Under the pieces are notes generated by a model, which was not told where the DNA came from, ran no database searches, and saw only the letters and a list, made by a program, of their open reading frames with translations. A DNA stretch of 64,000 nt from Sipunculus nudus (lineage: Eukaryota > Annelida > Sipuncula > Golfingiida > Sipunculidae): NCBI GenBank assembly GCA_026874595.1, contig CM049309.1, positions 74,694,426 through 74,758,425 on the forward strand, in the 5' to 3' direction. Below, in pieces: positions 23,779 through 38,500 of the stretch; within the stretch, counting starts at the first letter, position 1, and every line of letters begins with the position of its first letter. A program made the position numbers and the translations under genes.

Positions 23779-26335
23779 TTAGCTCAGCTGACTATAAGTC
23801 ATCTGAGCTATAGTTGTGGTCCATTGTCCGTCGTCCGTCCGTCCGTAGATGTGGCACTTTTGAAACTGTAAAACCTAGCAATCCAAAATTCGGCATAATG
23901 TTAGATGTTCCCAAGATCTACTACCAAGCTGAAAACCGGGTGTTTGCGACTTCATTCCTTTGAGAAATTAAGGAAAAACCTCAATTTTTTTTATTAAAAA
24001 CCTATTTTCATACTTCAGGACTGCCTAATATCAAAACCACTCATTTGTTTTTCCTCATATTTACCATAAATAATCCTCTATATAGTTCCTATGTACATGC
24101 CAGAAATTAGGTCTGTATTATATAATTTAAAAAAGTGATGGGCCCAAACATAATGCATTTTGTAAATAATCAGGAAAGAAATTTGATCACTTAACACAAA
24201 ACTTGTTAAAGCTAAGCACTTTTTTTCCAGTAATATTACTTTTATCAATCAAAATTAAATTGTATACCCAAAATTAGATCAAAATTTTTAAAATTTTTTA
24301 AAATATTAGCAAAAATAAAAAATTGGTACCTTAAATTTTGCCCAACTTTGACCATGGCATGTTTTTTTCCTGTAACTGCTATGAATTTAATTTTCAAAGC
24401 ATGTTTTTGTTAGCATTTTGTCTGTTAACACCAAAAATTTAAAACCAGTTGATCAAATACTGTAGATTTTATTCAAGTTTTCAAGCACCATGTAAAATAT
24501 TGTTTACATCAAGCTAGTGTTATGCAGTTTGCAAGAGCTCAGCTCCCGAGCTTCAGCTTTAAGTTCCTTAAATTTGGCATACAGTCAGATGTCTCCAAAA
24601 TCCCCTACCATGCCAAGAATTTGATCACTAGGACTTAAACATTGAGATATTAATGAAAAACTTCATTTTTCCATTAAAAACCCATTGTTACACTTTGAGA
24701 CTGCCTAATATCAAAACCTCTGATCTGACTTTGATCATATATAATATACATATTTTTCTATACATTCGCTATGCACATGCCAGAAATGATGTCAGTATTG
24801 CATATTTTTTTTAAGTTATGGGCCCAAACATAATGCACTTTTTAAAAAATCAAGAAATATATTTACTCACCTAAGATGAGAATTGCTGAAGCTGGAGACT
24901 TTTTTCAGGAATATAACTTTATTTAATCAAGATTCAATTGTTTACCCAAAATTAGATCTGAATTTTGCAAATTTTCAAGTTATTAGCATAAATAACAAAT
25001 CAATACCTTAAATTTTGTCCAACTTTGGCAATGGCACGTTTTTTCCCTGTAAGCACTGTTGATTTAATTTTTACAGCATATATACATAAGGATTTAATCT
25101 TTTAAAATCTGAAATTTCAAAGGAATTGATTGAAAAGAGTAGCTTTTATTCAAGTTTTCATACACCATGTCAAGTGTTGTTTACATCTAGCCCACCTAGT
25201 AGTACAGCCTTCACTTGCATTATGTAACCCACCCCAGGCAGCTTGATTTGGCTCAGCTTGGCCACTACTAGCAGGCTTCCCCTCTGCCCTGCACAACAAC
25301 CCCCCCCCCCCTAGATGGTGCATTAACTAGATGAATGTTATAATTTTCTGTATTTCAATTTATTCTTGGCTATGCAATGCTGCATTTTAGATTTTGTATT
25401 TACCACTAAGGTTACAATGATTTAAGTGCACATTTAATTGTGTCCACAAAGTGGTGTATTGCTATGAAAGTGTGGATGTTCATCAGATAAGTAATTCCTT
25501 ACTTGAGAAGAGTAAAAACTTAACCAGGTGTGAAATTGATTAATTATTCCAGTAATAAATTATAGCTTAGATTGTAATTAGCATAATGATATTGTGTGTC
25601 CCTTATTCAACCAACTGTGTGTATACTTTATTTGAAAAGATGTTTTTATTTTACCAAATTTACTGAATCTTTTATTTTATTTTGGTGAATAAGTTTAAGC
25701 ATGTACTGAAAACTCCAATGTGCAAAACTTTTTAATAGTGATTCAATTAATAATCTTGTAGATGCCATGTTGAGGCATTATTTTCTTTTAAATTCATTTT
25801 AAACATTTATGATTTAAAAATAATAAAATATATGTGTATGCATAATATGACCCAATATGAGCTACACTCTAGATATATAATGATTGCAACTTAGAATTCT
25901 AATATTTTAACTTATATTTTCAGTTTTTTTATTACCAATTTATAAAACTTATAAATAAAAAAATGAAACAGATTAAAACTATTAATGGAAAAAGTGGATA
26001 TGCTTAAATAATAGGCTTATATATAAACTTAAATGCATTATTCCCTTGAAAGTGAAATAAAGGTATTAGTCCATTCTGTCCACTGGCCTGTCCATCTGTA
26101 AATTTTTCATATGCATCACAGTATCTCAAAACTTTTACTGTTTTTCTTCATGATGACAGTCTTGTCAGAGTATTAGTTTGCAATCATATATTTAGAACTT
26201 TACTATAACCAAGTAGGAGGGCCTCTTTCCTCTTAGCTTCTCATATGCTTATATTAATGAAAAACATTAAAATAGAATATTTTGCATTTGCAAAAATTTC
26301 AAACTTAAGCTGAGGGCCCCTTGGGTCCCTTGTTT
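23779..26335 (+). mobile_element. Family A element, copy 2
   Basis: The 5' palindrome lies at 23780-23810, identical in plan to copy 1, followed by a short (CCGT)n tract. Two halves repeat the same phrases (GGGCCCAAACATAATGCA near 24140 and 24820). The 3' end has AGCTGAG (26308-26314), a hairpin AGGGCCC/GGGTCCCT with one mismatch, and TTGTTT. It ends about 115 bp before SZT2 exon E1, so this element lies in the intron just upstream of it. The 3' third differs from copy 1. Confidence 0.65.
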
Positions 26336-26450
26336 TTCTTAGGGGGAGGGGATGTTAAAGCTGAGGACCTCCTGCTCAGAAGACCAAGCCCTTTAACCAC
26401 CACGATATACCCTACCCTAGATTTTAACAATGTTCTCTTGCTTGTTACAG

Positions 26451-26551
26451 CTGTTTCAGGTGGATGTGGACTGTGTGTCGAGCATGATCACCTTTGAACA
26501 CTTGAATCTGATGTGTCAAAGTACAAGTGTACCAGCACCACAGCCTGGAGG
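26451..26551 (+). CDS. SZT2: SZT2 exon E1
   Basis: Acceptor CTTGTTACAG precedes 26451 and donor GTAAGT follows 26551. Starts in phase 0 and ends after two bases of a codon. It encodes a segment containing LFQVDVDCVSSMITFEHL, matching a conserved SZT2 block about one third into the vertebrate protein. Since it begins with an acceptor, at least one coding exon lies upstream, but none was found in the preceding 26 kb. Confidence 0.85.
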
Positions 26552-29500
26552 GTAAGTTTAATTGAAGAAAAAAGGGTGAATTATCCCAGACTGTTGGCCC
26601 TCAGGACAGTTTGGCTACAGCATCTCCATATCACTGCTCACCTGACAGTGTACCTCTAAGTTATTTACACAAGTAAACTTTTGAGTAAATCATGCAGAGA
26701 AAAAATGTTGTGTGTCAGAGGATATGTCTAACTGAAATCAAGACACCTTTCAAGTCATATATATTGGCTATTACACTGACCTAATGTGATCCTGAGTTTT
26801 GTGTCTCAGGTGTCTCAAGCAAAATATAGTCATGCTTGGATTATTTAAGTTAAAGACCTTTCAAGCACATTTCAGCTTTATTTGAGTATTTACAGGTTGG
26901 GGTCATCAGATTGATGTTTGGGTAACAAACATTTTGACAAAAACCATTGTTTATAGAAAGATGTACCTTCTCATTAAGTAAAAATTATTGTTTAAGATAG
27001 AGGAAGATATCTCTAATGCACTCTTATACATTTGCATTTTTTTGTGTGTTATTTGTTGCTGTAGCAAAAAATAATTGTTTTTAGAAAGATGTATATTCAA
27101 ATTAAGTAAAAATTATTGTTAAATATAGAGGAAGATTAATTATTGAGGGTCCTCTTATACATAGGCATGATTGTGTGCATTATCTGTTGCTGTAGGTGTC
27201 CCCTGTCTGCCCGGGTTGACAGTTTGTCTGATGGAGCAGCCAGTAACATACAGCAGGTCTCGTTCCCATTTGACATCATGCTCTTAGTTAGCAGGTGTCA
27301 ACAGGTAGAGATGCTCTTCTATACATTCCTTCAAGGTGAGTGTATCTAAAGTGCTCACCTGTAATTTGTAAAGGTACTATTTGAACTAATATCTGGTGTG
27401 TGTTGGCATCTGGGTATCCTGGTCTGGCTTACAAAAATTAATTATGTGACTTTTTGCTTGAAGCATTGTACCTCCTGTTGTTAGTACAATGCTGGAGGAG
27501 GAGGGGTTTAAAAAGTATCTCCAGAGTATGAGAAACCTGATACTCATATTTATGATTTTGTGGCATACCTTCTGGTAATCCACATAAAGAAACAGTGCTG
27601 CACACAATGGACACACCATTTCTAAACATTAATGCTACCATGTACTGTTATAGTTTCAGTCTATAAAGAAAAACAGAAAATGCCATTTTAGTGATAAATG
27701 TATGTCTGAGAGTCATATTTATCCCCTTTCTTTTCATTTCAGGGGAAAAACAATAAAAAGATTATCCAATATCAATATGTCCAAATCAAGCTTTTTTGGT
27801 ACTCAATGACAAATGTATGCTGGAGGAGGATAAGTGAAGCAGTGTGTGTGTATGTCTGTTAAGTATAAAATGTTCAAAATTAGGTCTGCTAGCATTCAGC
27901 ATTATTTGTACTGTCTGATAAGATCTAAAAGTTGGACATGACATTGCCATGTAACATTATATTTAAAGGTAAACTGTTTTGTAACATCATATGAGACCTG
28001 AGGAAGAAGAACTTCTAAAGCTAATTACAATAGAATCGGGAGTATGTCAGAATATTTGAGAAAATGGTCCGATTATAAGATGGCAATTGAAAGAAAAGCA
28101 AATGAAAAACTTGTAGTGCTTTGAGTGAAATCATTTCAGGCAAAAAAATACTAAAATATTTACTTCATATTTTGTAGCAAAAGAAACTACAGAAAACCCA
28201 GAAGGATCTGTCCCTGCTGAACAAAACCAAATGAGAGGTCCCAACTTGGTGGCAAATCAGGATCCAAATGCCATTTTATATGCTCAGATAGTCCAGCAGC
28301 TAGAGGACCTGCACGAGAGGAGTCTACACTTGTCTGACAGAGAGTGCAAAAATTTTATGAAACTGGTACAGGCCAGGGAACGAGATGAGGAGGTGCATCC
28401 TTTGCCTTTTGTGCAATATAAAGAAACCCCAGAGCTAAACAGGCAGGTGAGCAACACCAGTCATGCATCATGCTTATCGCAGCAGTCGAGTTTTGCCATG
28501 CCATCAGAGTTGCACTCGGGTACAGTGTCCCAAAGGAGCAGCATGTCACAGCTGCCCTTGAGGATGAACAGTGAAGACTCCATGGCTTACCACATGGCAT
28601 TGGAAAAGGAGGCGCAACTCAAGGAAACCTCTGGGGATAAAAGTAGCGATATATATTCTCAGCGAAGTGGGTTTGTTAATTCAGATGGTTCCCATGGCAA
28701 CCAAGGACGATCTGGCACTGATGGACCAACAGGTGTATCTGCCTCAAAGCAGCCTAGGTGGGTTTGTTTTGCAAAGTCGGTGTCCCCCTCACATATTATG
28801 CTGACTTTCATCCCAGCAAGTTACGGTGATTTGTGTGTGCTGCAGGGACAGTGTGATTTGGAAGAAAGCTGTTTGCCAGGACAGAGTGAGCTGAACTCTT
28901 CAAAAGATGAAACAGGAAAGGAAAAAGGACGGATGGCATCAGGAGGGAGGTCAAGATTCGTGAAATCTGATTCAAGAGAAGGTCTGGTCGGTCTCCGAAG
29001 TAGACCTGTTTCCGGAGAGAGTGACAAATCACCTTCTGAGATCAAACTACAGTCAGACCTGTCCAGGGGCAAAGTTGGGACTTCAGAAAAAGTCAGATCC
29101 CCAAGTGGAGTGGAGAAAGCCCCATCCCGCGTACCATCATCTCTTGATAAAGGGAAGAGTCCTTTAGCTGACATCAAACACTCGAGCTTAAACAGGACGA
29201 GATCTTCATCAGGGGATAAGTCTGACCATCAGAGCATCGATGCCTTGAGGGAGAGGACTAGGTCATCTTCTGGTGAAAAGGTGGTAGACCTTGGTGGTGT
29301 AAGAAGTGATACAGGTAAGATTAGCCCTAAAAGGAGTACTCGAGTAAATCAGTCAGAGTAATTGTGACTAATTACTCCTGTATGAAATCAGGACTATAGT
29401 TTTCAAGTGGGTCTTGCATTTTTCTATGTAACAGCAATTATTGCTGTAGTTATTAGTTATGTTTGTGAATCTAATTTGTTCCTTACCAATATAAATAATA

Positions 29501-32500
29501 TGTACTTGCATATTAAAGCACCACATCCTCCTTCAGATGCCTTACTACCAAAAATGACAAACCGTTAAGATTTATTTTTATAATATGCTGGAAGCACACA
29601 CCTCACACTAATAATACATTTTAAATTTCAATTTAGTTTAATAAAAAAATGACAACTGTTACCTTGTCTATTGTCACCATGGCAATAAATAATTGATTCA
29701 TGAGTCAGGTAATCTGAGTCCAAAATCTGCTACTTGTTTCAGCATTGGGTGAGGTCATCAGGAGAAGGCAGCACTCAGGAGAGCAGGCCAAGCCAGGGAT
29801 GTCTGACACCAGAAGAGGTGGTACTGGAGCTGCGGAGGCCCCTGTGACAGAGAAGGTGCTGTCTCCGCTTTTAAAAGAACTGTCAAGTAAAGGTGACAAA
29901 CAACGGTCATCAACTAGTCCTGCAGCACCTGTTAGCCCTACAGAGTACAAGCAGGAGATAAAACTTGCTGAAGCTGGCTCCGATTCTCAAATCAAAGAGA
30001 AAGTATCAGACAGCAGCAGTCCAAAGCAAGATGAGGATGGGAAACCACTGGGAGATGGGGAGAAATGTGGTGCAGATGAGGGTGGACAGAGGGAGCTACC
30101 AGAGCAAAACTCAGCACCACCAGAATACAGCAACATGAAAATCCCCATCTATGTCTACAACTGCCCCTTGAATATGGTAAGGGAACAGCTGGTTAACAAG
30201 TGGACTTACAAAAGACCAGCTGATATCTTCCTTGATTTCACGTTTGATAGCGCTGAGGAACTGACCAAGCTCGATCAGTTGAAGATACCTGGAGATGATG
30301 ATGAGTTGAGGGTTCTGAGTCCTGAACTTGGACGGAGCCCCCGAGACAGGCGGGTGAGTGTTCGGAAGAAGCTGATGAGTACAAGTAGCGCTGAAAGCTC
30401 AGGTGAGCACTCGGCGAAAGAGAGGCTTCGTGTGTATAAAGATTCCACTTCCTCAGAGGGAGCTTTCGGGGAACAGGCAGATGCCAAGAAGCATTGTGAT
30501 GCCATTGCAGAGAAATTCCTGTTTGCTTTTGCCTCTGGTAAGATTCCTGTAATGTCATAATCAAGATATTGAACTTTTGTCAAATATGTATCAAACCTGT
30601 TGTATTACAGAAAGCACTTTGAGTTTGAGATCTTAATGTGTGGATATTTATTATTTTTAAAAACTGTCTTTAGTTGTCAGGGTTGTAAAATATCTCTTAC
30701 ACATGGATGGTTATTCAGATTCAGATCAAAATCAAATGAATACCTTGCACATATAACAAAAGTATACAACCATTAGTTCAGGGCATTCTTCATCTAAGAT
30801 AAAAGTTTGTAGATTTGTTCATTTACACTTCCTGTGCTGTTCTTGTATTATTGGCATTGATTGCAAATCTAAGAGGATGAAAGTGTGCATGTGTGTTGAT
30901 GTGTATTAATTGATTACAGAATAAAAAGTGTCACATTTAAAAAAAGTTGTATTTCATGTTTTGATCCTGAAAGAGGTGACTTGATAAATAATATTCCATT
31001 CCAGTGTATCTGGACATAATATGGAAACATAGGGTGAAGGATGAACAATGAATTAAACAATATGCACAATATCCTGCAGGTGTGTACAAGAGCTTGCAGC
31101 TGGGTTTCAGCATCCACAGTCAGGATGTAGAGACGGTCATCAACCACATCTGTGAGGAGTCTCTGCCCATCGAGGTGGATGTGACCCAGTTCCTGCAGTG
31201 TATCTGTGGTCATACCAGCCGGTTCCTAGAGAAACTGAAGCTGGAGCAGATGACACAGGAAGATATCCAGCAGACCATGCCTTCCACCAGAATCCTACCC
31301 GTTGACCCAGAAGATCAGAACCAGTCCAGGTATATGCGACCAATTATTACCTTGTTCTGTGTGGGTACTACCGTATTTATTCCAATTTGGTGATTCCTCT
31401 TATTTCTCGACCCCAAAACATATTTTGAAAGCATAAATTCTAAAATGACTCTAATTTCGAGACTGCCGAAGATGTTTAGGTGAAATGCCTCCGTCTCTCG
31501 CGGACACCGCAGTTTGTATCTGACTAGATTACAAAATTTTTGAAGATACAAAGATGCGTATATAAACATGATAAAGCGTTCAAGATCCAAATGGGTGTCC
31601 GTGACGAATCAAACGTGTCTCATGTGCAAATCACGTGGGTTATTTAGCAATAATTACAAGGTACGGGATAGCAGGTGTGGTGGAACAACTGGGACACAGT
31701 TGGAATAGTCACCTTAGTTAAGCTTAAACGACCCAGGTTAATTTTTGGATGGGTGACCGCGTGTACAAAACAGGGCCCGATCGAGGGCACGGGAGCTGGG
31801 ACCATTTCCAGTCGTAAGTATTTTAACGCGCCTTTACTTTCCTATATTTATAACGTATTATGCAAATAAAAGTTATCTGATAATAGGAAGTTATTTTTTA
31901 TAAAGTCTTCTTCCAACTTCCCTGCAGCTGCTTGTCCCTTTTCGGCCCGCCAATATCGCCGCCTGATGGGTACTTGAAACAACTGGTAGTTACGTGAGTT
32001 GCCGTCTATGTCAAGTAATCGTACCTATACGCGAAGTAGTGATCATTTTGTAAAGTGACTGAGCTCAGTTTGATTAATCATTGGCGGACTCCATATTTTT
32101 CATGTGATGGTTGGAAGCCCGTTTGTAGGAAATAAACAAAACAAACTTATAAACGCCCATATTATCACTCAAACCATATGACCGCTCGAGTGTCAGAGCG
32201 GCTCGGCATCTCTAAGGAATGTTATCCCACCGCATGCCTCTAAAATCTCGACCACAGCAAATTCTGCAGGAAGATAATTTTCAAATATCCTCCATTATCT
32301 CGACCTCTGAGAAAATTAATTATTTTTAAGTGGTCGCCAAATTAGAATAAATATGGTATTTTGTTTGCCTGTTGACAGTAACCGTGTTATCCCAGATGAA
32401 CCTAAAATTTACCAGTTATGTTTGGTGTCACCAAGGATCAGAGTCAGTCTAGGTATGCTATTGTCTAGGTATGTGGTTATTATGAGCAGCAACTATGATG

Positions 32501-32507
32501 TTTTGCC

Positions 32508-32555
<48 letters not shown>

Positions 32556-35500
32556 TGCCTCAGCTTCTTATATTTGTTGAACATTGCACGAGGAGTGTAC
32601 AAGAGATACTGTGGAATAAGATCCCCATTATTTTAGATGAACAAAAGAGGATGATGCAACTACACAAACAGACAAGTTATCACACATCTGGAAACATGGT
32701 TTGTTAATCACCATGTATGGTCACCAAGGGGATATCTCGATTGGGACACAGGTCATACTAAAATGACTATAATAGAAACAAGTGAGTTATTGTGGGATTT
32801 ATTCTTAAATGTAAATACTGCTGTTTTATATATTACAGGTTCTCATGCATTTGCGAAAAAACCCTCTGGAAATGTTAAAAGTTTAAAAATAGTAACATTT
32901 CAGCCTCACAAATACAAAACCAATTACAGTATTTTATATGATTGTTATCAGGTAATGTTTTTCTCTTGCATACACAGGGAGGAGCAAGACAGTCGCAGTC
33001 AGGCCCTCACCAGCCCCCCAGTGAACCTGGCCATCAAACAGAACCTCAGGTTCCCAATGCAAAGTCTCACGTTTGAGTGTGAGATCACAACACCAGGGCT
33101 ACATAAAGCCATACAGACCAAGTTCCTGGATGTGGTCCGGAGCTGGTTCAAACCAATCCAGGGTGCTCCAGAATACTTCTTCTTCTGTCCTTCATCTACC
33201 CAGCAAGGAGACATCCCACAGGTAATTAGTTCATCAATAAGTTCTTCACAGTTTCAATAATGCACATCATGATCATTGGTAATTTACAGTAATACAGTTT
33301 AACCACTATCTGATTAACAATTATAAAGTTTTCTGATTTGCATAAATGCTAGCTTCAGTTATATTTTAGTTCACTGCAGTGTAAACTACTGCTAACCACA
33401 TTTGTAATTTATTTGATATTGTGAGGATGTACAAAGGAATTATTCAGTAGGCCAACCACTCTCACAGTTTTGACTTTTATTGAACTGGACTGAGTAGCAC
33501 AGTATTACTGTTATTACTAATGAAGAAATTATTTTTGGAGTACCTCATTAAGGTATTATGTATTATATGTATTATAATATTAACCGATTGCAATATACTG
33601 TTTTCCAGGAGCCCCAGGATGTCCAAGGTGAATTGGATGAAGCACCAAGTAAGTTGTAATAACCATATGAAAGAAGATGCATAATTTCACAATAAATTCT
33701 ATCCTTATTTTGTCCACCCTAAATTTAGTCTTTTCACTGTCTCATTGTTAGGGCAAAGCAGCAGTTGAACTTTCTCTTGGGTCATTCAGATTCTTAACTT
33801 TGACTACCGTAAAATCTCCACTTAAAACTGCGGTTTAATCAAGAAATTCAAAATCTTAAAATTGTGTTGTTTTCCTGAAAGCACTGTGCGATTAATACTA
33901 GAAGGGTTTCCTGATTATCTTCCTGACATGCATCATTTTGGGCCTGTGAGTGGGCGATCATATGGCGACTTTCAAAGGTCGCCCTTAAAAGCAGTCTCAC
34001 ATGCATGGGAGCCGTGTGTAAATGTATTATTTACGATAATTTGTTATTTGTAAATTAAATATTGCTGATTATCTTTCGTGCGATATAACTGGTTATAAAA
34101 TTCTTGGTAATTGTCACCAAATAATACGTTTATAACACCCCTGCTGTAACACATAGCGGCCCACTTCGTTTGGCATGGTCAAGCAAAATTGAAATAAATG
34201 TCTACATTAAACCCATTTGCAGCATTATTTAGCAATGATTATTTGTTTAAAACATAAAATGAATAAAAAGCTGACATCGTAAAGAGTCGCACAATGGCGG
34301 ACGATCGTTTTAAAATGAAGTTTGAGTGCCGCCATGTGCTGAAACGCCCCGGTATTCTGCTAAGAATATTTTGAACGGCTGTACGCGATGGGTGGTAAAC
34401 AGAACAGCCACCTATTCCGTCCCAGCGTGCCTTGCGGGAACACTGCCTTGACAAGATGGCTCCCCGCACGGAATATTGCTTCAGAAAAAAAAACTTGCTT
34501 ACCTCGACTGGCAACTTTAATTTTACTTTAAAATCACTCGTTTTCACGTGTCATGTTTCCATACCTCCTATACGTGCATATCTCGACAAGGTAAATTCAG
34601 TTATTTTGATATTTAGTTAAGTTGACCAGCGATGTTTTCAAACGCATCAACAAATTGTGACATGGAGCGATGTCCGCGCACGATGTGATGATGATAATAC
34701 CGAAGTAACCGGTATGAAAATGATTTGAATCTTCCGAGTAATTCAAGAAAATGGAATTTTCATCATAGATTAAGATTTCAAAATATTACCTTTAGAATTA
34801 AAATATACAGTGACTTGAAATTGATCAGCAGACTATTTTTTCCCAAAATATAATGGAATATCAGTAGCAAACAAGAATACGGCACGGCATATAAAATCTG
34901 TATAAACACGCAGAGGTTCACCTGCCCTTACGTCTTCCCAAACTTCATGCATGAGTGACCCTGCGAAAAAGTGTTTTGATGTGTTTAAATAAAATGCCCA
35001 AGAAATGTTATAGTGGACAGGAATGGCCGTGTCTCATCCTACGCATGTTGATTTCTAGAGGATAGCTTGATTGTCTTATGTCAAATCATTCCTAAGCGAA
35101 AGTTGGTGCCATTTTAAAGGGCGGTTCTTAGTATTTGAGCCCCTCACGGTGTCTCACCTAGGATTTCGGCAAAGTATGGGTGCGGTTTTTATCGGAAGTG
35201 CGGTTTTAAGTGGAGATTTTACGGTATTAATGGACTGTTGACTGAATAACTATGTTTCAATATAAAATGGTTTCCAGTATCCTCTTGTGTATTATTTTTG
35301 ACTTCACTCTTGTCACAAAATAAGGCCATTATGACCTAATTATTAAATATTCAAACTAGATATGAGTGGATTTCATGTTATATTAGCTTCTGCATAGCAA
35401 ATTAAGAAAATCAATTAGAAATACATTGTTTCCATGTTATAAACTTTAGGTTTGAATAATCTCATGTATTTAGTTTCAAAGCTTGAAAATTGTGTTTGAA

Positions 35501-38500
35501 ATAATTTATCTAATCCCATTCAAATTTCAAGATTTAATGATTTTAGACACCCTCTAATGATAAATAAATTCATTTCTGCCATGTACAATTTTGGGAGAAG
35601 AGTATTTTCATAACTTATGAATTTTCACAGTTAATAACAAATGTCACATTATACACATAAATATGTTTCAGCAAACAAGTTGGATGAAACTGCAGAAGAC
35701 GATGTCTTTATCTTGACTGCCCTCAGTAAGAAAGAACTCGAAAAGGAGTCTTCTCGACATGATCCCAAGATCTCACTGACCAAACTCTCTACCTGCTCTG
35801 ATGATGGCAATACGATTGCATCTTTCTTTGAGCATGAGACAGATTCTATTAAATTGGAGAATGAAGTATTTGAGGGGTCAAAACCACTGTTTGTGCACCT
35901 GATGTGTTCTGTGAGGGCCAAGAAGGGGACATTCATGAAGAGTAAACCGGTGGAGACGCTGCCTACTTGTCTCAGTGAGGGCCATTTTTGTGTCATCACC
36001 TATGGTTGTCATTCATAATGTGATTGTGGTATAAATCATCCACAGCTTCATTTTGAATTTAAAATAACTCATGAAACAAGAGCACCAGTGTCTCAAAGTG
36101 CTTCTTTGTAGGATCACCTGCTGTTTTATATGATATTTTTTTTCTAATCATGGAGATTACTGCAGCAGATAGTTTGGATTTAATGTTTAATTTTAATATA
36201 CACATACAAATATGTAACTTCAAGAGTGCAAACTACAAGATTAGCATCTGGGCTTTATAGTTATTGAAATCTGAAGACTTGCAAAGTGTAATTTTTGGTT
36301 TATCATGAAATTTTCTTGCATCATTTCAAATGTTGGAAAAAAAAGTCATCTTGACTTGGCCATTATAACTACAGCAGTGACACCTGGTGACAAGATTGTG
36401 AACAAATCCTGTTAACAGTATTTGAACAGTGATGAACAGTGATGAACAGTATACCATGATGCCATTGTACCTCTTCTTCAGGTGAAAGGCTAAACCTGTT
36501 GTATCTGGTTGTTACAAGATTACATCATCTGACTATTTTGATCTTTGCTGCATGTTTTGGTAGGGTTGAGACTACTTGATGTCTTATTTTCTTTGTAGGT
36601 ATCATACAGGACTGCCTTGAGGGCCCTGAGGTGGACCTGAATGAACTGATCATCACGCTGGACCTTATATGTTTGACCCTTCCCGGTATAGTTGAGGAAG
36701 AACTGATCTCAGATTCAAAACCCAAGATAGAACGCACCCTGTCTCATGGCAGCCAGATATCTGGGATCAGTTTCGAGACAGTAAGCGATGATGGATTGGT
36801 TGTGTCAGTAGGGGAGGACAGTCCAGCAGAAATGTTGTCCATTCCTATTTCAAATCTCCAACCAGAGCAGCAAGAGGCAGTAAATAACTGCAGGGAACAG
36901 GTATTGTGGAAACCTTTGCTTGTTTGTTTCCTTTCGTGTAAGATATTTTAAATGGTGTGAGTCCTTCCTTTGGATATATTGGGCAGATGGATACTTCTTG
37001 TACCGTCTGTCTGCATCTGTTTCCAACCCTATGAGAAGTAACAGCCACTGATTTTATCTGATGGATGAAAGTAGTTCTGTAGGGGAATGATTATGTCACT
37101 TTCAAGGATGAATTAAATTTTATGAGGGGTTCATCTGGTGTTTAATTTTATAATCATATTAATGTTAGCTCATCTTTATTCTTCTTAGAATACCTTTAGA
37201 CCAAGAATACAGGTAAAAAAACAGAAAACTGTAATGTAAAGCAAAATAGAGGAATATAGATATGTTAATGTTTGTTTTCATGTATATTGCGAATGCCTTC
37301 TATATTCTTGAGTTGTTGAACTTGTTGTGTACATTATACGTTAATGCCCCTTGTCTCATCTCCTTTAAGGTTTGTGAACCTGTGAGTTTATGGGATGGCA
37401 CAGCAGTGTCTGTTATCCATCATATGTAAGTTAATTTTACCTTAAAAGACCTGCTTAAACCTGTTTGTAGATTGAATGGCTGCTAAGAGATGAGATCGCT
37501 TCATCACTGCTCCACACAGCTCCTGTTACCGTCAGTACTCTAGAGATGGTGGTAGATCACGTGAAGAGCTCTGTTGGCAAGGTGACATGCATCGCCGAGG
37601 AAATACCTCTGCAGTTTGTCTATGGTCCAGACCAGAGTCATGTATACTTCAAAGAGGTAAAGTTGGATATACAATATTCATGGTTAAAACTTATTTTATT
37701 TACACTTATAATCAGGTATGCAGTTAAGTGTAATTATAACAGGGTTTCCACAAGTTTACAAATTCTTGATATTCTTTTATATCTTTTCAAGGGTGTAAAA
37801 GTACTAGAATTTATCTAATTAAAAAAATCCTTCAAAAGACCTTGACTTTCACTCTAATGTTTGTCTATAGCAGAACAAGAGGAACAGGAATGTTAAAAAA
37901 AAAATCCCATTATTTGTGTAAACCACACTTTTGCATAAAAATGAAGAATAATAAAAATAACAAAATATTGATATTGGACAGTTGAAGGGTTTGTTTAGGT
38001 GGCCATGCTTAGAAAGAAACCCGTGAAAATCTTAATTTTTGCAGTTGAAAACTGTTAAAGGCCTTGAAGATTAAATAAACAATTTCAGAAACCCAGTAAA
38101 TGAGTATTAACATTTTCACACTTTGTTTAGTAAGGATTTGCTCCTCTTGCTCCAAATGACAAAATATGAAGAAAACTGAAAACTCCAATTGTAGCTCCTC
38201 ACATCATTGTATAAATAATCCCTGAAGGTTGCTATAGGACCACAGACTCATTGAGTATTTTCATCCCGAATTATTCTTTTTAGGGACAACTTTGCTACTT
38301 TTTTCTTATCAGTGAATGTCTAGTCTTTATTTGCTTTTGAGCCTCTAATAACTTTGTAATATTTCTTTTTTATTTGCAGTACTTTGAAAGAATGGATATT
38401 CCTACTCACAGGCTAAACAAACTGGGCCCTTACTACTACTTGTACTTGGTGAGGACAGCTGTCTTGGGTAGGTCACATCAGGTTGTAATGGTGAAAGAAC

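Noticed and set aside
28757-28843. Intron inside SZT2 exon E3 (GTGGGT to CTGCAG)
   Set aside because: The stretch encodes the conserved SHIMLTFIPASY block, so it is coding.
31673-31800. Intact 5S rRNA gene
   Set aside because: Only the central control region resembles 5S; the ends and stems are not present.
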